This document shows, piece after piece, positions 16,152 to 24,665 of a stretch of 35,191 nucleotides of DNA. Numbering within the stretch: position 1 is the first letter of the stretch; each line of letters begins with the position of its first letter. The position numbers and the translations under genes were made by a program. This DNA is from Candidatus Aquidulcis sp. (lineage in GTDB: Bacteria; Chloroflexota; Anaerolineae; UBA4142). The stretch is taken from NCBI GenBank assembly GCA_020723345.1, contig DYJA01000030.1, positions 28,543 through 63,733 of the forward strand, given 5' to 3'. The notes under the pieces were generated by a model. The model did no database searches. It was not told the origin of the DNA and saw nothing but the letters and a program-made list of their open reading frames with translations.

Positions 16152-17273
16152 TTATTTCGTCGGCGTTGGCGTTCGCGCCGCTTCTCTGGTGTGCGCTAAG
16201 AGAAAGCGGAATGCTTCGTGCTTCATCTCTGGCGTAGTCTCATGCGCCAGGCCGGGATATTGTTTGAATTGGCTGTTGACGCCAACGGAAACAAGAAACT
16301 GGTGCAGTGCCTTCATTCGCTTGGGATTTGTGTCTCCAAGATTCTCTCGAACGAATACTTTTTCTGGCTCGGTAAAAATGTCGTTGAAAGCAAGCGGGTC
16401 GTTTTCGCGACGCGTATCATTCTCGCCTACAACGATCATGTTCGGAATCTTTTTGAACGTTTCCAGATCGAATGGTTTGCCCGCCAGAGTTTCGAGATCC
16501 CGAATCCCCAATGGATAGTCCAGCGGTTGTCCATTCAATTCCGCGACTGGGAGCGGCGCAGGCGTAAATGCGCCCAACCACATGGCGCGCACCTTTTCCG
16601 GATTCATGATCGCAAATCGGTAGGAGAATGTCGCCGGAACCGAAAACCCAAACAAGAGAACGCGTTCGTCCACATCCAGACCAGCCCCGCGCAGTGAAGG
16701 GAGATATTGATTCCACACCGCGTCGCTGAATTTGAGATCGGGGCGTCGGTGAAACTCGATGCTGGTAGTGAATGTCCCTAGATGGAGTGAATTGATATAG
16801 AGTTCCCTGGTTCTCGGCATCGCCACGCTCAAGATCGGCACGCCATAGGTTTCGGCATAGGTCCGCAACCCGCTGAGGTTTCTTTCAGTACTGGCTTCGT
16901 GCACCGCATAGTCGTTGGATGAACTGCTTGTGCCATTGGGCCAAATGCAAACGGTGATCATTTGTTTTCCGATTGCGCTTTTCGGAAAATAGGAAAACCA
17001 CGTGTACGATTTTTCGTTCGGGAATGGATGTTTGACTATTTCGCCCGATTTCAATATTTCCAACACTTGCGCCGATATTGTCGGCGTAGCAGTTGCCGTA
17101 CTGGTTGGTGTGCGCGTCGCGGTTGCGATGGGCGTTGCAGTATTTGTCGGCAACGCGGTCAAAGTAGGCGATGGCAGCGCGGTCGGTGCGACTGTTGCAA
17201 TTGGCGCGGCTGTTGGCGCGCACGCAGCCAATAGGAGCAACATTGCAATCGAAACAGCGCCGCCGATTCTCAT
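16152..17273 (-). CDS. Lipoprotein with alpha/beta-hydrolase-like domain, inserted in the nuo operon
   Basis: Protein of 373 aa. The N-terminus [18 protein letters not shown] has a clear lipobox (LAAC) with lipid-attachment Cys at 18, then a long Thr/Pro/Ala linker to about residue 75. The folded part shows [15 protein letters not shown], a G-x-S-x-P nucleophile-elbow-like motif, then [17 protein letters not shown] (candidate acid) and a late LAHETTPE (candidate His), suggesting a PHB-depolymerase/esterase-like hydrolase on the outer face of the membrane. The assignment is moderate and the substrate unknown. The ATG is 4 nt after the nuoL stop and GAGGA overlaps that stop, so it is translationally coupled to nuoL. 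It is not a known complex I subunit. Confidence 0.75.
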   Translation of the reverse strand: MRIGGAVSIAMLLLLAACAPTAAPIATVAPTALPSPTLTALPTNTATPIATATRTPTSTATATPTISAQVLEILKSGEIVKHPFPNEKSYTWFSYFPKSAIGKQMITVCIWPNGTSSSSNDYAVHEASTERNLSGLRTYAETYGVPILSVAMPRTRELYINSLHLGTFTTSIEFHRRPDLKFSDAVWNQYLPSLRGAGLDVDERVLLFGFSVPATFSYRFAIMNPEKVRAMWLGAFTPAPLPVAELNGQPLDYPLGIRDLETLAGKPFDLETFKKIPNMIVVGENDTRRENDPLAFNDIFTEPEKVFVRENLGDTNPKRMKALHQFLVSVGVNSQFKQYPGLAHETTPEMKHEAFRFLLAHTREAARTPTPTK

Positions 17274-17277
17274 TTGG

Positions 17278-19206
17278 TCATCCTCGAAAGATCAACCACC
17301 CCAGCACGATCACCGTGCCGATCAACATCATCAGCGCGTACGCGCGTGCGTATCCGTTCTGCCAGCCGCGCATGATCCGACTGAGCGACGCCGTCGCGCG
17401 CCCCAGTCCGTTTGCGAAACCGTCAATGATTTTTACGTCGACGATTTGCCACAAGAACATCGCAAGGCGATAGCCCTTGTCGACAAAGAGCCAACTGTAG
17501 AATTCGTCAATCCAATATTTGTGCCACAGCAAATTGTAAATGCCGCTGAATCGCCGCGCGAGCGTCACGGGAATCGTCGGTCGCGCGAGGTAGAACCAGT
17601 ACGCGACGCCGATACCGAGCAAGCCCGCGGCAACTGACGCGCCGATCAGCATCCACTCGGTTGACGCGGCGAGATGCAAATCATGCGGCTTGAAGACCGG
17701 CTCGAAATACCCTTCGAGGAAATTCGCGCCGATCACTTTGGGCATTCCGACGAAACCGCCGAACACCGACAGGATCGCGAGAATCGCGAGCGGAATCGTC
17801 ATCACGGCAGGGGATTCGTGGGGACCATGCCACGCGCCGTGCGAGTCGTGTTGCGTGTTGCGTGTTCCATTCTCCCATCGCGGTTCCGTGTGAAACGTCA
17901 AGAAGAACGCGCGGAAAATGTAGAACGCAGTGAGTCCCGCGGTGATCAAGCCAATCGCCCAGATCGCGGTGTGACCGGTCGCGAACGCGCTCGCGAGAAT
18001 TTCGTCTTTGCTGAAGAAACCCGCGAAGAATGGAAAGCCCGCAATCGCGAGCGCGGCGGCGAGGAATGTGATGTACGTGCGCGGCATTTTCGCGCGCAAG
18101 CCGCCGAGTTGCCGCATGTCGACGATGCCGTTCATCGCGTGCATCACGCTGCCCGCGCCGAGGAAGAGGAGCGCTTTGAAGAACGCGTGCGTCATCAAAT
18201 GGAAAATGCCCGCGCCGTACGCGCCGATGCCGACGGCGACGAACATATAGCCGAGTTGCGAAATCGTCGAGTACGCGAGGACGCGCTTCAAGTCCATCTG
18301 CACGAGCGCGATCGTCGCGGTGTAAATCGCGGTGAGCGCGCCTGTCCACGCGATGACATTCGACGCGAGCGGCGACAGTTCGAACAAGGCGTGGGAGCGC
18401 GCGACCATATAAACGCCCGCGGTCACCATCGTCGCGGCGTGAATGAGCGCGCTGACGGGCGTGGGACCTTCCATCGCGTCGGGCAGCCAGACGTAGAGCG
18501 GAATCTGCGCAGACTTGCCGACCGCGCCGGCGAACAAAAGCAGAGTGATGACAGTAATCACCGTTTGGTTGACTGCTTCCGCGTGCGCGAACACATCGGC
18601 GAAGTTGAGCGTGCCGAAAGTCGTGAAGATGAGGAGCACACCGAGTCCGAAACCGAAATCGCCGACGCGTGTCGTGATGAATGCTTTTTTGCCCGCCGAT
18701 GCCGCTTCGGGTTTGTGGAACCAGAACGAGATCAGCAAGTACGAGCACAAGCCGACGAGTTCCCATCCGACGTACATCAGCAAATAGTTGCTGCCGAGCA
18801 CGAGCATCAGCATCGAGAACACGAAAAGGTTGAGGTACGTGAAGAATCGTCCGTAACCCTCGTCGTGTTCCATATAGCCGATGGAATAGACGTGGATGAG
18901 AAAGCCGACGCCGGTGACGACGAGCAGCATCAGCGCGGAAAGCGGATCGAGCAAGAACGCGACGTCAATCCGAAAATCGGAAACAGGTATCCAGGTAAAC
19001 AAGGATACGTTGATGACGCGATGCGCTTCGTCCGCGTATTGCATCACGCAGAACGCGAGCAGCGACACGACAAACGACGCGCCAACCGCGCCGCATGCGA
19101 TTACGCTGACGAGCCAGCGCGGCATGCGAAGCATGCGCGAAAAGATTGCATTGATTGTTGCGCCCGCGAGGGGAAGCGCAGGGACGAGCCAGAGATAGTT
19201 GATCAA
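17278..19206 (-). CDS. nuoL: NADH-quinone oxidoreductase subunit L
   Basis: Protein of 642 aa with a TTG start at 19206 and AAGGAA about 8 nt upstream; a duplicated 5' copy at 20053-20169 also uses TTG. It is the largest antiporter-like subunit of complex I, with the long lateral helix at the C-terminus. E149 in YVGWELVGLCSYLLISFW and K231 in GAVGKSAQIPLYVWLPDAMEGPTPVSALIHAATMV are conserved. A hydrophilic loop after PRWENGTRNTQHDSHG is encoded partly by the 18-nt word CGTGTTGCGTGTTGCGTG (17847-17864), which is otherwise intergenic in this operon. Confidence 0.96.
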   Translation of the reverse strand: MINYLWLVPALPLAGATINAIFSRMLRMPRWLVSVIACGAVGASFVVSLLAFCVMQYADEAHRVINVSLFTWIPVSDFRIDVAFLLDPLSALMLLVVTGVGFLIHVYSIGYMEHDEGYGRFFTYLNLFVFSMLMLVLGSNYLLMYVGWELVGLCSYLLISFWFHKPEAASAGKKAFITTRVGDFGFGLGVLLIFTTFGTLNFADVFAHAEAVNQTVITVITLLLFAGAVGKSAQIPLYVWLPDAMEGPTPVSALIHAATMVTAGVYMVARSHALFELSPLASNVIAWTGALTAIYTATIALVQMDLKRVLAYSTISQLGYMFVAVGIGAYGAGIFHLMTHAFFKALLFLGAGSVMHAMNGIVDMRQLGGLRAKMPRTYITFLAAALAIAGFPFFAGFFSKDEILASAFATGHTAIWAIGLITAGLTAFYIFRAFFLTFHTEPRWENGTRNTQHDSHGAWHGPHESPAVMTIPLAILAILSVFGGFVGMPKVIGANFLEGYFEPVFKPHDLHLAASTEWMLIGASVAAGLLGIGVAYWFYLARPTIPVTLARRFSGIYNLLWHKYWIDEFYSWLFVDKGYRLAMFLWQIVDVKIIDGFANGLGRATASLSRIMRGWQNGYARAYALMMLIGTVIVLGWLIFRG

Positions 19207-19266
19207 GTTAATAATTCCTTGGCAAAAGTATCATGTTGCCGATTTTAAGACTTGCGCGCAAACTTT

Positions 19267-20028
19267 TTATGGCTTGCTCTGCTTCTCTAGTATGCAGTAC
19301 AGATTGTGGGAAAAGTACTCTGTCAAGAACGGAACCTGACTGATCAAGGAGAACAGCCGTGACACTGGGCGTTTGCTGGCGTTGACCTGTAGGAAGATTA
19401 TCGCCATTCCACAAGAGCGAAAGAGACGTAGATACTCAGCCAAGGGTAAAGCGTTCAATCCTAAATCATGGATCGAGGTGACCTTTTGAGAATCAAATCG
19501 ATTATGCCAGTTGACCAGGAAGCGCTCGGGGAAGAGCGCATGTCCCCACGGTCGAAGCATCCTAGTCCGCCCGTGATCCCCAAAGGGACTGTTCCATAGA
19601 GGACCAAAGCCAGCATAGACCCGACCACCCACCTTGAGACGCTTTTTCATCTCTGCCAAGACCTGCTCTAAACCAATGACATGTTCAAAAGTGTCCTTCG
19701 AGACAAAGTAGTCGATGTCCGATTCCGGTGCTTCACTCAAGTTCTGAAAACGAAATTCAATCGTATCCGCGAATTGAGGATAATTACGCCTTAGATTCTC
19801 GTTGGCAAAGTCAATTAGGCGCATGTTCAAATCGAGTCCAATAACCCGTCTAGCCCCTGACAGAGCAATATCGACGCAGAGACTGCCGTGCCCACAGCCC
19901 AAGTCGATGACCACCGCGTCTTTGAAATTGGGTTTCCCCCCGAGGCGTCCCCAATAGCGCGGGTTCTCAACCTGACCGAGGTTGAAGTAGTCAATGTCAT
20001 CTTGTTGCAGCATCAGCATTGCGCACAT
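19267..20028 (-). CDS. Class I SAM-dependent methyltransferase, inserted upstream of nuoL
   Basis: Protein of 253 aa. Motif I VIDLGCGHGSLCVDIAL, the acidic end of strand 2 GLDLNMRLIDFA, and YFVSKDTFEHVIGLEQVLAE-MKKRLKVGGRVY show a Methyltransf_11/UbiE-like fold. The C-terminal ~90 residues (FPERFLVNWHNRF.. onward) resemble methyltransferases of polysaccharide or lipid clusters, which fits the glycosyltransferase nearby; the substrate is not known. The start is uncertain among closely spaced ATGs, with no good ribosome site. Base composition is visibly lower in GC than nuoL. It lies between nuoL and a duplicated nuoL 5' stub, so it arrived with or after that duplication. Confidence 0.82.
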   Translation of the reverse strand: MCAMLMLQQDDIDYFNLGQVENPRYWGRLGGKPNFKDAVVIDLGCGHGSLCVDIALSGARRVIGLDLNMRLIDFANENLRRNYPQFADTIEFRFQNLSEAPESDIDYFVSKDTFEHVIGLEQVLAEMKKRLKVGGRVYAGFGPLWNSPFGDHGRTRMLRPWGHALFPERFLVNWHNRFDSQKVTSIHDLGLNALPLAEYLRLFRSCGMAIIFLQVNASKRPVSRLFSLISQVPFLTEYFSHNLYCILEKQSKP

Positions 20029-20052
20029 TGCAATCTCGAACTTTCAATCTTG

Positions 20053-20169
20053 TCAATTCTCTTTGATAATGACGAGCCAGCGCGGCACGCGGAGCGTCCG
20101 CGAAAAGATTGCGTTAATTGTTGCGCCCGCGAGTGGGAGCGCAGGGATGAGCCAGAGATAGGTGAGCAA
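20053..20169 (-). pseudogene. Duplicated 5' stub of nuoL (38 codons)
   Basis: TTG at 20169 opens MLTYLWLIPALPLAGATINA, then IFSRTLRVPRWLV, and ends at once in IIKEN and a stop. It matches the first ~33 residues of nuoL with a few conservative changes. DNA similarity runs from the ribosome site (AAGGAA) across about 115 bp (20070-20184 against 19109-19224) with roughly a dozen mismatches. It is therefore an old duplication that left a truncated copy in the position nuoL would normally hold downstream of nuoK. Confidence 0.85.
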
Positions 20170-20210
20170 GTTAGTAGTTCCTTGATGATTTAATTGGGCG
20201 GTATTGAGAG

Positions 20211-20262
20211 TTTTGTGTAAATTCCCAAAATCCACGCTTGGCGGAAACACATTTACACAAAA
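20211..20262. repeat. Foldback TTTTGTGTAAAT / ATTTACACAAAA
   Basis: TTTTGTGTAAAT (20211-20222) and its exact reverse complement (20251-20262) are 28 nt apart. It lies upstream of the nuoL stub and downstream of the CorA-topology gene. It may be a terminator-like structure. The rest of the 20170-20331 gap shows no gene. Confidence 0.6.
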
Positions 20263-20331
20263 TTCGGCGAACCGCCTTTAATTGCGATAATACCAGGATG
20301 GATTTGGGAGTACGTCTTGACCGTCGTCAGA

Positions 20332-22002
20332 CTATTCGACTGTGCTTCCCATCACCTTTTGCAAATCTTGGATTTTCTTTTCTACCATTAGGCTCGGTGG
20401 GGGTGATTTGGTTCCGCGCAAGAACAGCACCCTCAGAATCACCATGATTATGCCAAATATCAATCCATTCAGCCCAACCCAATACCATGGGTAGACTTGG
20501 GAGAATAAAGGATAGGCTCTAAACTCACTGGTTAGTAACGGCGAAAGCACCTCGGTTAATCCAAAAGCAGCAGTTGCCGAAACCACAATGTTGATTACTG
20601 CCAGGGCATTGCTTTGTCGTTCATTTGTCAGGCTTAGACTATGTATCCCTCTTAGGATATCTATTTCTTGCTCATTTTGCTGTTGCTGCCTTATTCGATC
20701 TTGGATAATAACAGCTTGGTCTATCTCATCGTCCAAACGTCTTGCTTTCGCTTCTACCAACTCAGTCGCAGGACGATATTTCAGGCCTGGATTTCCAAGT
20801 AGCCGCCGATAGAGGGGCTCAAGCTGTGCCCCATGGAAAAGGTTGAAAAAATCAAAAGTTCGGATTGAGCGCGTTATTCTCCTCCGCTGCTCAATGATCC
20901 GGATAATTGCTTTCGGGTCATTAGCTGCTCCGGAGGAGATTTCCTCAAGCATTTTTTCTAGCTCACCATCGAATGCATGCACCAGTGCAGTTTGCAGATT
21001 AAGAAGCTCGAAAATTCGTACGATTTCTATATCGACGAGACCATATTTGTCGATCCGATTAGTGCCACTTTCTCCCAAGATGAAGTCAGCAGCCTGGTTA
21101 ATGTGGATAGCATGATTTGGCCAAACGAATAAAGCACGAGACTCTCTTCTCTCTTCGTTATCCAATTGCACCACTTTGTCACTCAAGTCTCTATCCCGAC
21201 CATCAGTGAATAGCCAGGATATCTCCTGTGCATGCTCCCTACAGAACGAGTGCCAATCAAAATTAGAGCGATCTAGGCCATCTATACCCCATATATTTAG
21301 AATCGGACCAAAGCTAGTTGGAAAGAGCGAGTGGCTTCTTTGTGAATTGTGAAGATCGCGCAAATATTTGCAACCAATAGGATCTTCCTCGTGACACATC
21401 AGGACGTACCACTCTTGATCTACAGATTGTGGATCGTATTCGGTCCCTAACGCTTGCCCAAGTGATCTATGTATCTGTATGAAATAGTAATTCATTACCT
21501 CGCGCAAATAGAGAAAGGTGACTTGATCTTCGGACGGAAGACAGACCTTAAGATGTACAGGTTGTCCAGATCCATCTTTTGCGAGTAACCACTGACGCGT
21601 AAGGAACGTGATCTCTTCCATAGAAAAAGCATCATCTCCTTGGGCATTAGGCTGAGACATACAGAGATTGAATACACCGAACCCGCTTCCTCCATCTATC
21701 AATAGGTTTACCCTAATGGGTGTAGTTAACTCACGTTCAGTTCCAACTTTTTGAGTCACCAATTCAAATGGTTGTAAATGGACGCGCACCAATTTGGTGC
21801 TATCCAAGAAGCGTACATCAAACAAGTCGAGATCAATTTCATCAACCTCATCCGGCTTACCAACACGAGCAAGGTCTTTCACAAGCGAATGCTTTCTCAG
21901 ATTAGGTAGGGCGGATTCTAAAGCATCTTGTTCCAAGCCAAAATCATAAGCACGCAACCAACAAATGGAAAATGCAGAAACGCGCAAGGTGAAGGGCTTC
22001 AT
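20332..22002 (-). CDS. Unknown membrane protein with CorA-like topology
   Basis: Protein of 556 aa with GGAGGAGG just before its ATG. A large soluble N-terminal region (about residues 1-440) has mixed alpha/beta character, followed by a Gln/Glu-rich coiled-coil segment (QDRIRQQQQNEQEIDILRGI) and two C-terminal helices (LAVINIVVSATAAFGLTEVL and WVGLNGLIFGIIMVILRVLF). A big cytoplasmic domain, long helix and two terminal membrane helices is the topology of CorA-type metal channels, but the diagnostic GMN motif is absent, so a transport role is not supported. I do not recognise the family. GC content is distinctly lower than the nuo genes, pointing to horizontal acquisition. Confidence 0.7.
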   Translation of the reverse strand: MKPFTLRVSAFSICWLRAYDFGLEQDALESALPNLRKHSLVKDLARVGKPDEVDEIDLDLFDVRFLDSTKLVRVHLQPFELVTQKVGTERELTTPIRVNLLIDGGSGFGVFNLCMSQPNAQGDDAFSMEEITFLTRQWLLAKDGSGQPVHLKVCLPSEDQVTFLYLREVMNYYFIQIHRSLGQALGTEYDPQSVDQEWYVLMCHEEDPIGCKYLRDLHNSQRSHSLFPTSFGPILNIWGIDGLDRSNFDWHSFCREHAQEISWLFTDGRDRDLSDKVVQLDNEERRESRALFVWPNHAIHINQAADFILGESGTNRIDKYGLVDIEIVRIFELLNLQTALVHAFDGELEKMLEEISSGAANDPKAIIRIIEQRRRITRSIRTFDFFNLFHGAQLEPLYRRLLGNPGLKYRPATELVEAKARRLDDEIDQAVIIQDRIRQQQQNEQEIDILRGIHSLSLTNERQSNALAVINIVVSATAAFGLTEVLSPLLTSEFRAYPLFSQVYPWYWVGLNGLIFGIIMVILRVLFLRGTKSPPPSLMVEKKIQDLQKVMGSTVE

Positions 22003-22123
22003 ATAGGACCTCCTCCGAGAATTTTCTGTGCGAACTGGCTTAGTTTATCCGGCAAGTGACAATTTCTCCGACTGTACTTTTTGACGAAGCGCTGCAACAG
22101 TTCAAAACGACTCTATTCGGTCT

Positions 22124-23362
22124 TCACCTTTGTCCCATTTCCACCAGCGGCTTAATTGTTTCCGCAAAGATCCGTTCCCATGTGTACTTCCGCAACAAAC
22201 GCCGCTTCAATTGATAGCGTGCGTCTTGCGCGAAGAACCGTGTGATGCGGTCTGAAATCACTGCCGGTGACTCATCGAGTGAAAAATAATGTGCCCACTT
22301 ACCTGCTGATTCTCGAAAAGGAGGAATATCCGAACAGAAGACTGGAAGGCGTGTAACTCCCGCTTCCAAAATCGGTATGCCAAAACCTTCACGTACGCTT
22401 GTGAACAATAGGGCATCAGCAAGGAGATATAGATCGCGTCGTACTTCATCGTTCACGAAACCATATTCTAGGAGAAAGGTGATTGCATCGTCTACACCTC
22501 GCTCGTGCCGCAACCTGTACAATTCATCCAAATACGAAGTATTCGCAGGGTTGTGCGGGCCCAGTGGTCCCATTACAATCAACCGGGGCATGTACCCACG
22601 GTTACGTAGCGCAGCGATGATTTCAATCGCCAATTCGATGTTCTTACGTCTTGTGACGCGTATAGGCATCAGAAATAACGGCATGGCACCAAGCAAATTC
22701 ATCTCGCTAACCCACTGCGCTGTCGTCTGCGTGACGCCCAAAAATTCACATGTATCTATACCCACCGGCACAACTGCTATGTCAGCTTCAGAGATTTCCA
22801 ACAGATGTGCGAGTTCCTTACGCCGTGCCTCGGAAATGACAACATATTTCACACCTATCCATGCTTTTCTTAAGAGATCCCAAGGTGCTCCTGTATGCAT
22901 TTCTTTTTCGTAAACAGGATCGCTCCAAGCGAAATCGTGACACCACCCGATTAAGGATACGCGCTGCGTCTGTACGATTTCATGCAACGCGTTTGTCAGG
23001 GCAAGATTCTTGTGAAGTGTTAAAACATTGTGTGCGATGCACACATCCACATCTGCCAGTGCGCTTTCGAGGCAGTCACGCACAGTAGCGGTGAGCGAGC
23101 AAAAGTTGCTGGAGATGATTCCCATCGCCAATTCGTGAGTAACTTCGGTAACATAGGGATGCGTTGAATCTACTGCCGGAATGATCTGCACAGGCACACG
23201 CGCGTCGAATTGATCACCTCGCCCTGCGATAATCTTCACAGGATAATCGTGATCTGTGAACAATCGCGCATGTGTGGCAATCGTGGATTCGACGCCGCCA
23301 ATGGTCGGCGGTGCGGCGTAGTGCAAGAGTGCTAGGCGCGGCCTTTCGCGGTTTATCATCAT
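22124..23362 (-). CDS. Glycosyltransferase family 4-like protein
   Basis: Protein of 412 aa from the ATG at 23362, with GGAGAG 6 nt upstream; the frame is open 21 codons further but without a ribosome site. The GT-B architecture is visible: the N-terminal GGVESTIATHARLF loop, then PVGIDTCEF between the domains, PIRVTRRKNIELAIE (the Arg/Lys phosphate-binding pair), and the C-terminal EGFGIPILEAG with the E-x7-E-type retaining motif. Such enzymes transfer a sugar from a nucleotide donor to lipids, polysaccharide or protein. It lies in the nuoK-nuoL insertion on the same strand and has lower GC than the neighbouring complex I genes. Confidence 0.87.
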   Translation of the reverse strand: MMINRERPRLALLHYAAPPTIGGVESTIATHARLFTDHDYPVKIIAGRGDQFDARVPVQIIPAVDSTHPYVTEVTHELAMGIISSNFCSLTATVRDCLESALADVDVCIAHNVLTLHKNLALTNALHEIVQTQRVSLIGWCHDFAWSDPVYEKEMHTGAPWDLLRKAWIGVKYVVISEARRKELAHLLEISEADIAVVPVGIDTCEFLGVTQTTAQWVSEMNLLGAMPLFLMPIRVTRRKNIELAIEIIAALRNRGYMPRLIVMGPLGPHNPANTSYLDELYRLRHERGVDDAITFLLEYGFVNDEVRRDLYLLADALLFTSVREGFGIPILEAGVTRLPVFCSDIPPFRESAGKWAHYFSLDESPAVISDRITRFFAQDARYQLKRRLLRKYTWERIFAETIKPLVEMGQR

Positions 23363-23425
23363 TTCTCTCCTGCCATGCATTGGAAACATAGCATATAGAC
23401 CACGAACTTGTCGCCGGGCAGCCAC

Positions 23426-23651
23426 GTTATGATGCCGCTCTTCACCTTTGACCCTAGGTCAGATCGGTCCGACTGCAATCTACCCGATAACAAGCATAAC
23501 GCCAATACTCCCTTCGCGGAAATGAATTCTGTTCTCACTCGCGGGTCCACATCTCGGCCGGCCCGGATTGCCAAATCAACGGCTATCGATCTCAAAACCT
23601 GCTTCGTGGGCTTGCCGCGCGCCAGTCCCGGAATTTTATCCGAGAGCGTCT
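23426..23651. other. Gap without a confident gene
   Basis: 226 bp between the glycosyltransferase and the V4R gene. A minus-strand frame stays open from just after the V4R stop (reading GVKTLSDKIPGLARGKPTKQ.. to about 23359) and overlaps the glycosyltransferase start, but it has no start codon with a ribosome site. It could be decayed coding DNA at the left boundary of the insertion. No other signal seen. Confidence 0.4.
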
Positions 23652-24269
23652 TTACGCCTCCAACGCCACCCTAAACTTGCACAACTCGTCGCCCTTCGCG
23701 CGGCATGAAATTTCCTGCACCTGGAAATCGTCGCCGTCGAGCGCCCACGCGACGATGCCGTGAATGAAACCTGCGACCGCGTGACACACGGACGCGTCGT
23801 GCGTCCAGCCCTTGCAATACGCGCAATTCCACGCCTCGTAGTAAAAGTACTGCGCGTCCTCGGAGATCGTCACGTGCGTATTGAGTTGCTCGTTGACTGC
23901 TTTTGCCGCCGTGTCGAGCGCGAACTTGACCTTGTGTCGCCGCGAGAAAAATTTTGCCGCCAACTTCGCCGCATTCGCGAGCGCGGCGTTTGCTTCCAGT
24001 CCGAATTTCGCTTGCCCGCGCCCGACGCGCTGCATGATCGCGCGTGAGCCGCGCGCGCCGTAAATGTCGAACAACGCGCGATTGACTTTTCCAATGTCGC
24101 TCAACCTTTGTCCGTTGCGTTCGGTATCGTTGGGCGGATAATTGTTAATGAACTGCGCCAAGCCCCCTTGCTGCAAAATGGTCGCCAGGCCTTGTGCGCC
24201 TACAACATCTTCAACCCCGAGTAAAATCGCGCGGAATGCTTTGTTGGCTACGAGCGAATCTTGATCCAC
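23652..24269 (-). CDS. V4R (4-vinyl-reductase-like) domain protein, coupled to nuoK
   Basis: Protein of 205 aa starting at a GTG 3 nt after the nuoK TAG, in the same reading frame as nuoK; AAGGG lies 8 nt upstream inside nuoK. The N-terminal ~110 residues are helical. The C-terminal part (about 112-205) has the V4R pattern YYEAWNCAYCKGW..VCHAVAGFIHGIV..ISCRAKGDELCKF. Cysteines 149, 152, 162, 189 and 197 could bind metal. V4R domains occur in BchJ-like proteins and in sensors that bind small hydrophobic molecules; none is an established complex I subunit. Tight linkage suggests co-expression with complex I. Confidence 0.8.
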   Translation of the reverse strand: MDQDSLVANKAFRAILLGVEDVVGAQGLATILQQGGLAQFINNYPPNDTERNGQRLSDIGKVNRALFDIYGARGSRAIMQRVGRGQAKFGLEANAALANAAKLAAKFFSRRHKVKFALDTAAKAVNEQLNTHVTISEDAQYFYYEAWNCAYCKGWTHDASVCHAVAGFIHGIVAWALDGDDFQVQEISCRAKGDELCKFRVALEA

Positions 24270-24272
24270 GAA

Positions 24273-24578
24273 CTAACCCTTCAGCGTATTTGCTTCGTCG
24301 ACGTTGACGGTTTGCCGCGTGCGGAACAACGCGACGATGATCGCGAGTCCGACCGCGACTTCGGCGGCGGCAACAGTGAGAATCAGAAACACGAACACCT
24401 GACCGTCGATGCTTTGCAGATAGCGCGAAAAGCCGACGAACGCGAGATTCACCGCGTTCAGCATCAACTCGATGCTCATAAACATGATCAGCGGATTGCG
24501 CCGCATCAGCACGCCGACCGCGCCGATGCTGAAAAGAATCGCGCTGAGGATGATGTAGTGATTTACGGTTAGCATCAT
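24273..24578 (-). CDS. nuoK: NADH-quinone oxidoreductase subunit K
   Basis: Protein of 101 aa with three transmembrane helices, the usual size of NuoK. The essential buried glutamates are present: E37 in [14 protein letters not shown] and E73 in [11 protein letters not shown]. It stops with TAG, and the V4R gene follows in the same frame after one sense codon. The gap to nuoJ contains a foldback of TTCAGTATTCAGCG words. Confidence 0.96.
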   Translation of the reverse strand: MMLTVNHYIILSAILFSIGAVGVLMRRNPLIMFMSIELMLNAVNLAFVGFSRYLQSIDGQVFVFLILTVAAAEVAVGLAIIVALFRTRQTVNVDEANTLKG

Positions 24579-24592
24579 AACACCAAGTCAAT

Positions 24593-24645
24593 CAGTGTTC
24601 AGTATTCAGCGCCACATTCACTGAACGCTGAATACTGAATACTGG
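24593..24645. repeat. Intergenic foldback, nuoK-nuoJ gap
   Basis: GTTCAGTATTCAGCG (to 24611) is followed by CGCTGAATACTGAATACTGG (24626-24645), its inverse complement with one change over 15 bp. The word occupies most of the 87-nt gap. Confidence 0.75.
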
Positions 24646-24665
24646 ATACTGAGCATGAACAGTGC

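Noticed and set aside
17674-19248. Long plus-strand ORF of 524 codons opposite nuoL
   Set aside because: Charged, Arg/His/Glu-rich composition without domains, exactly antisense to an intact nuoL; a shadow caused by GC-rich codon use.
20332-22002. Calling the CorA-topology protein a magnesium transporter
   Set aside because: The GMN motif that defines CorA is absent, so only the topology can be claimed.
23408-23674. Plus-strand ORF of 88 codons in the glycosyltransferase-V4R gap
   Set aside because: No ribosome site, no motif, and against the direction of the operon.
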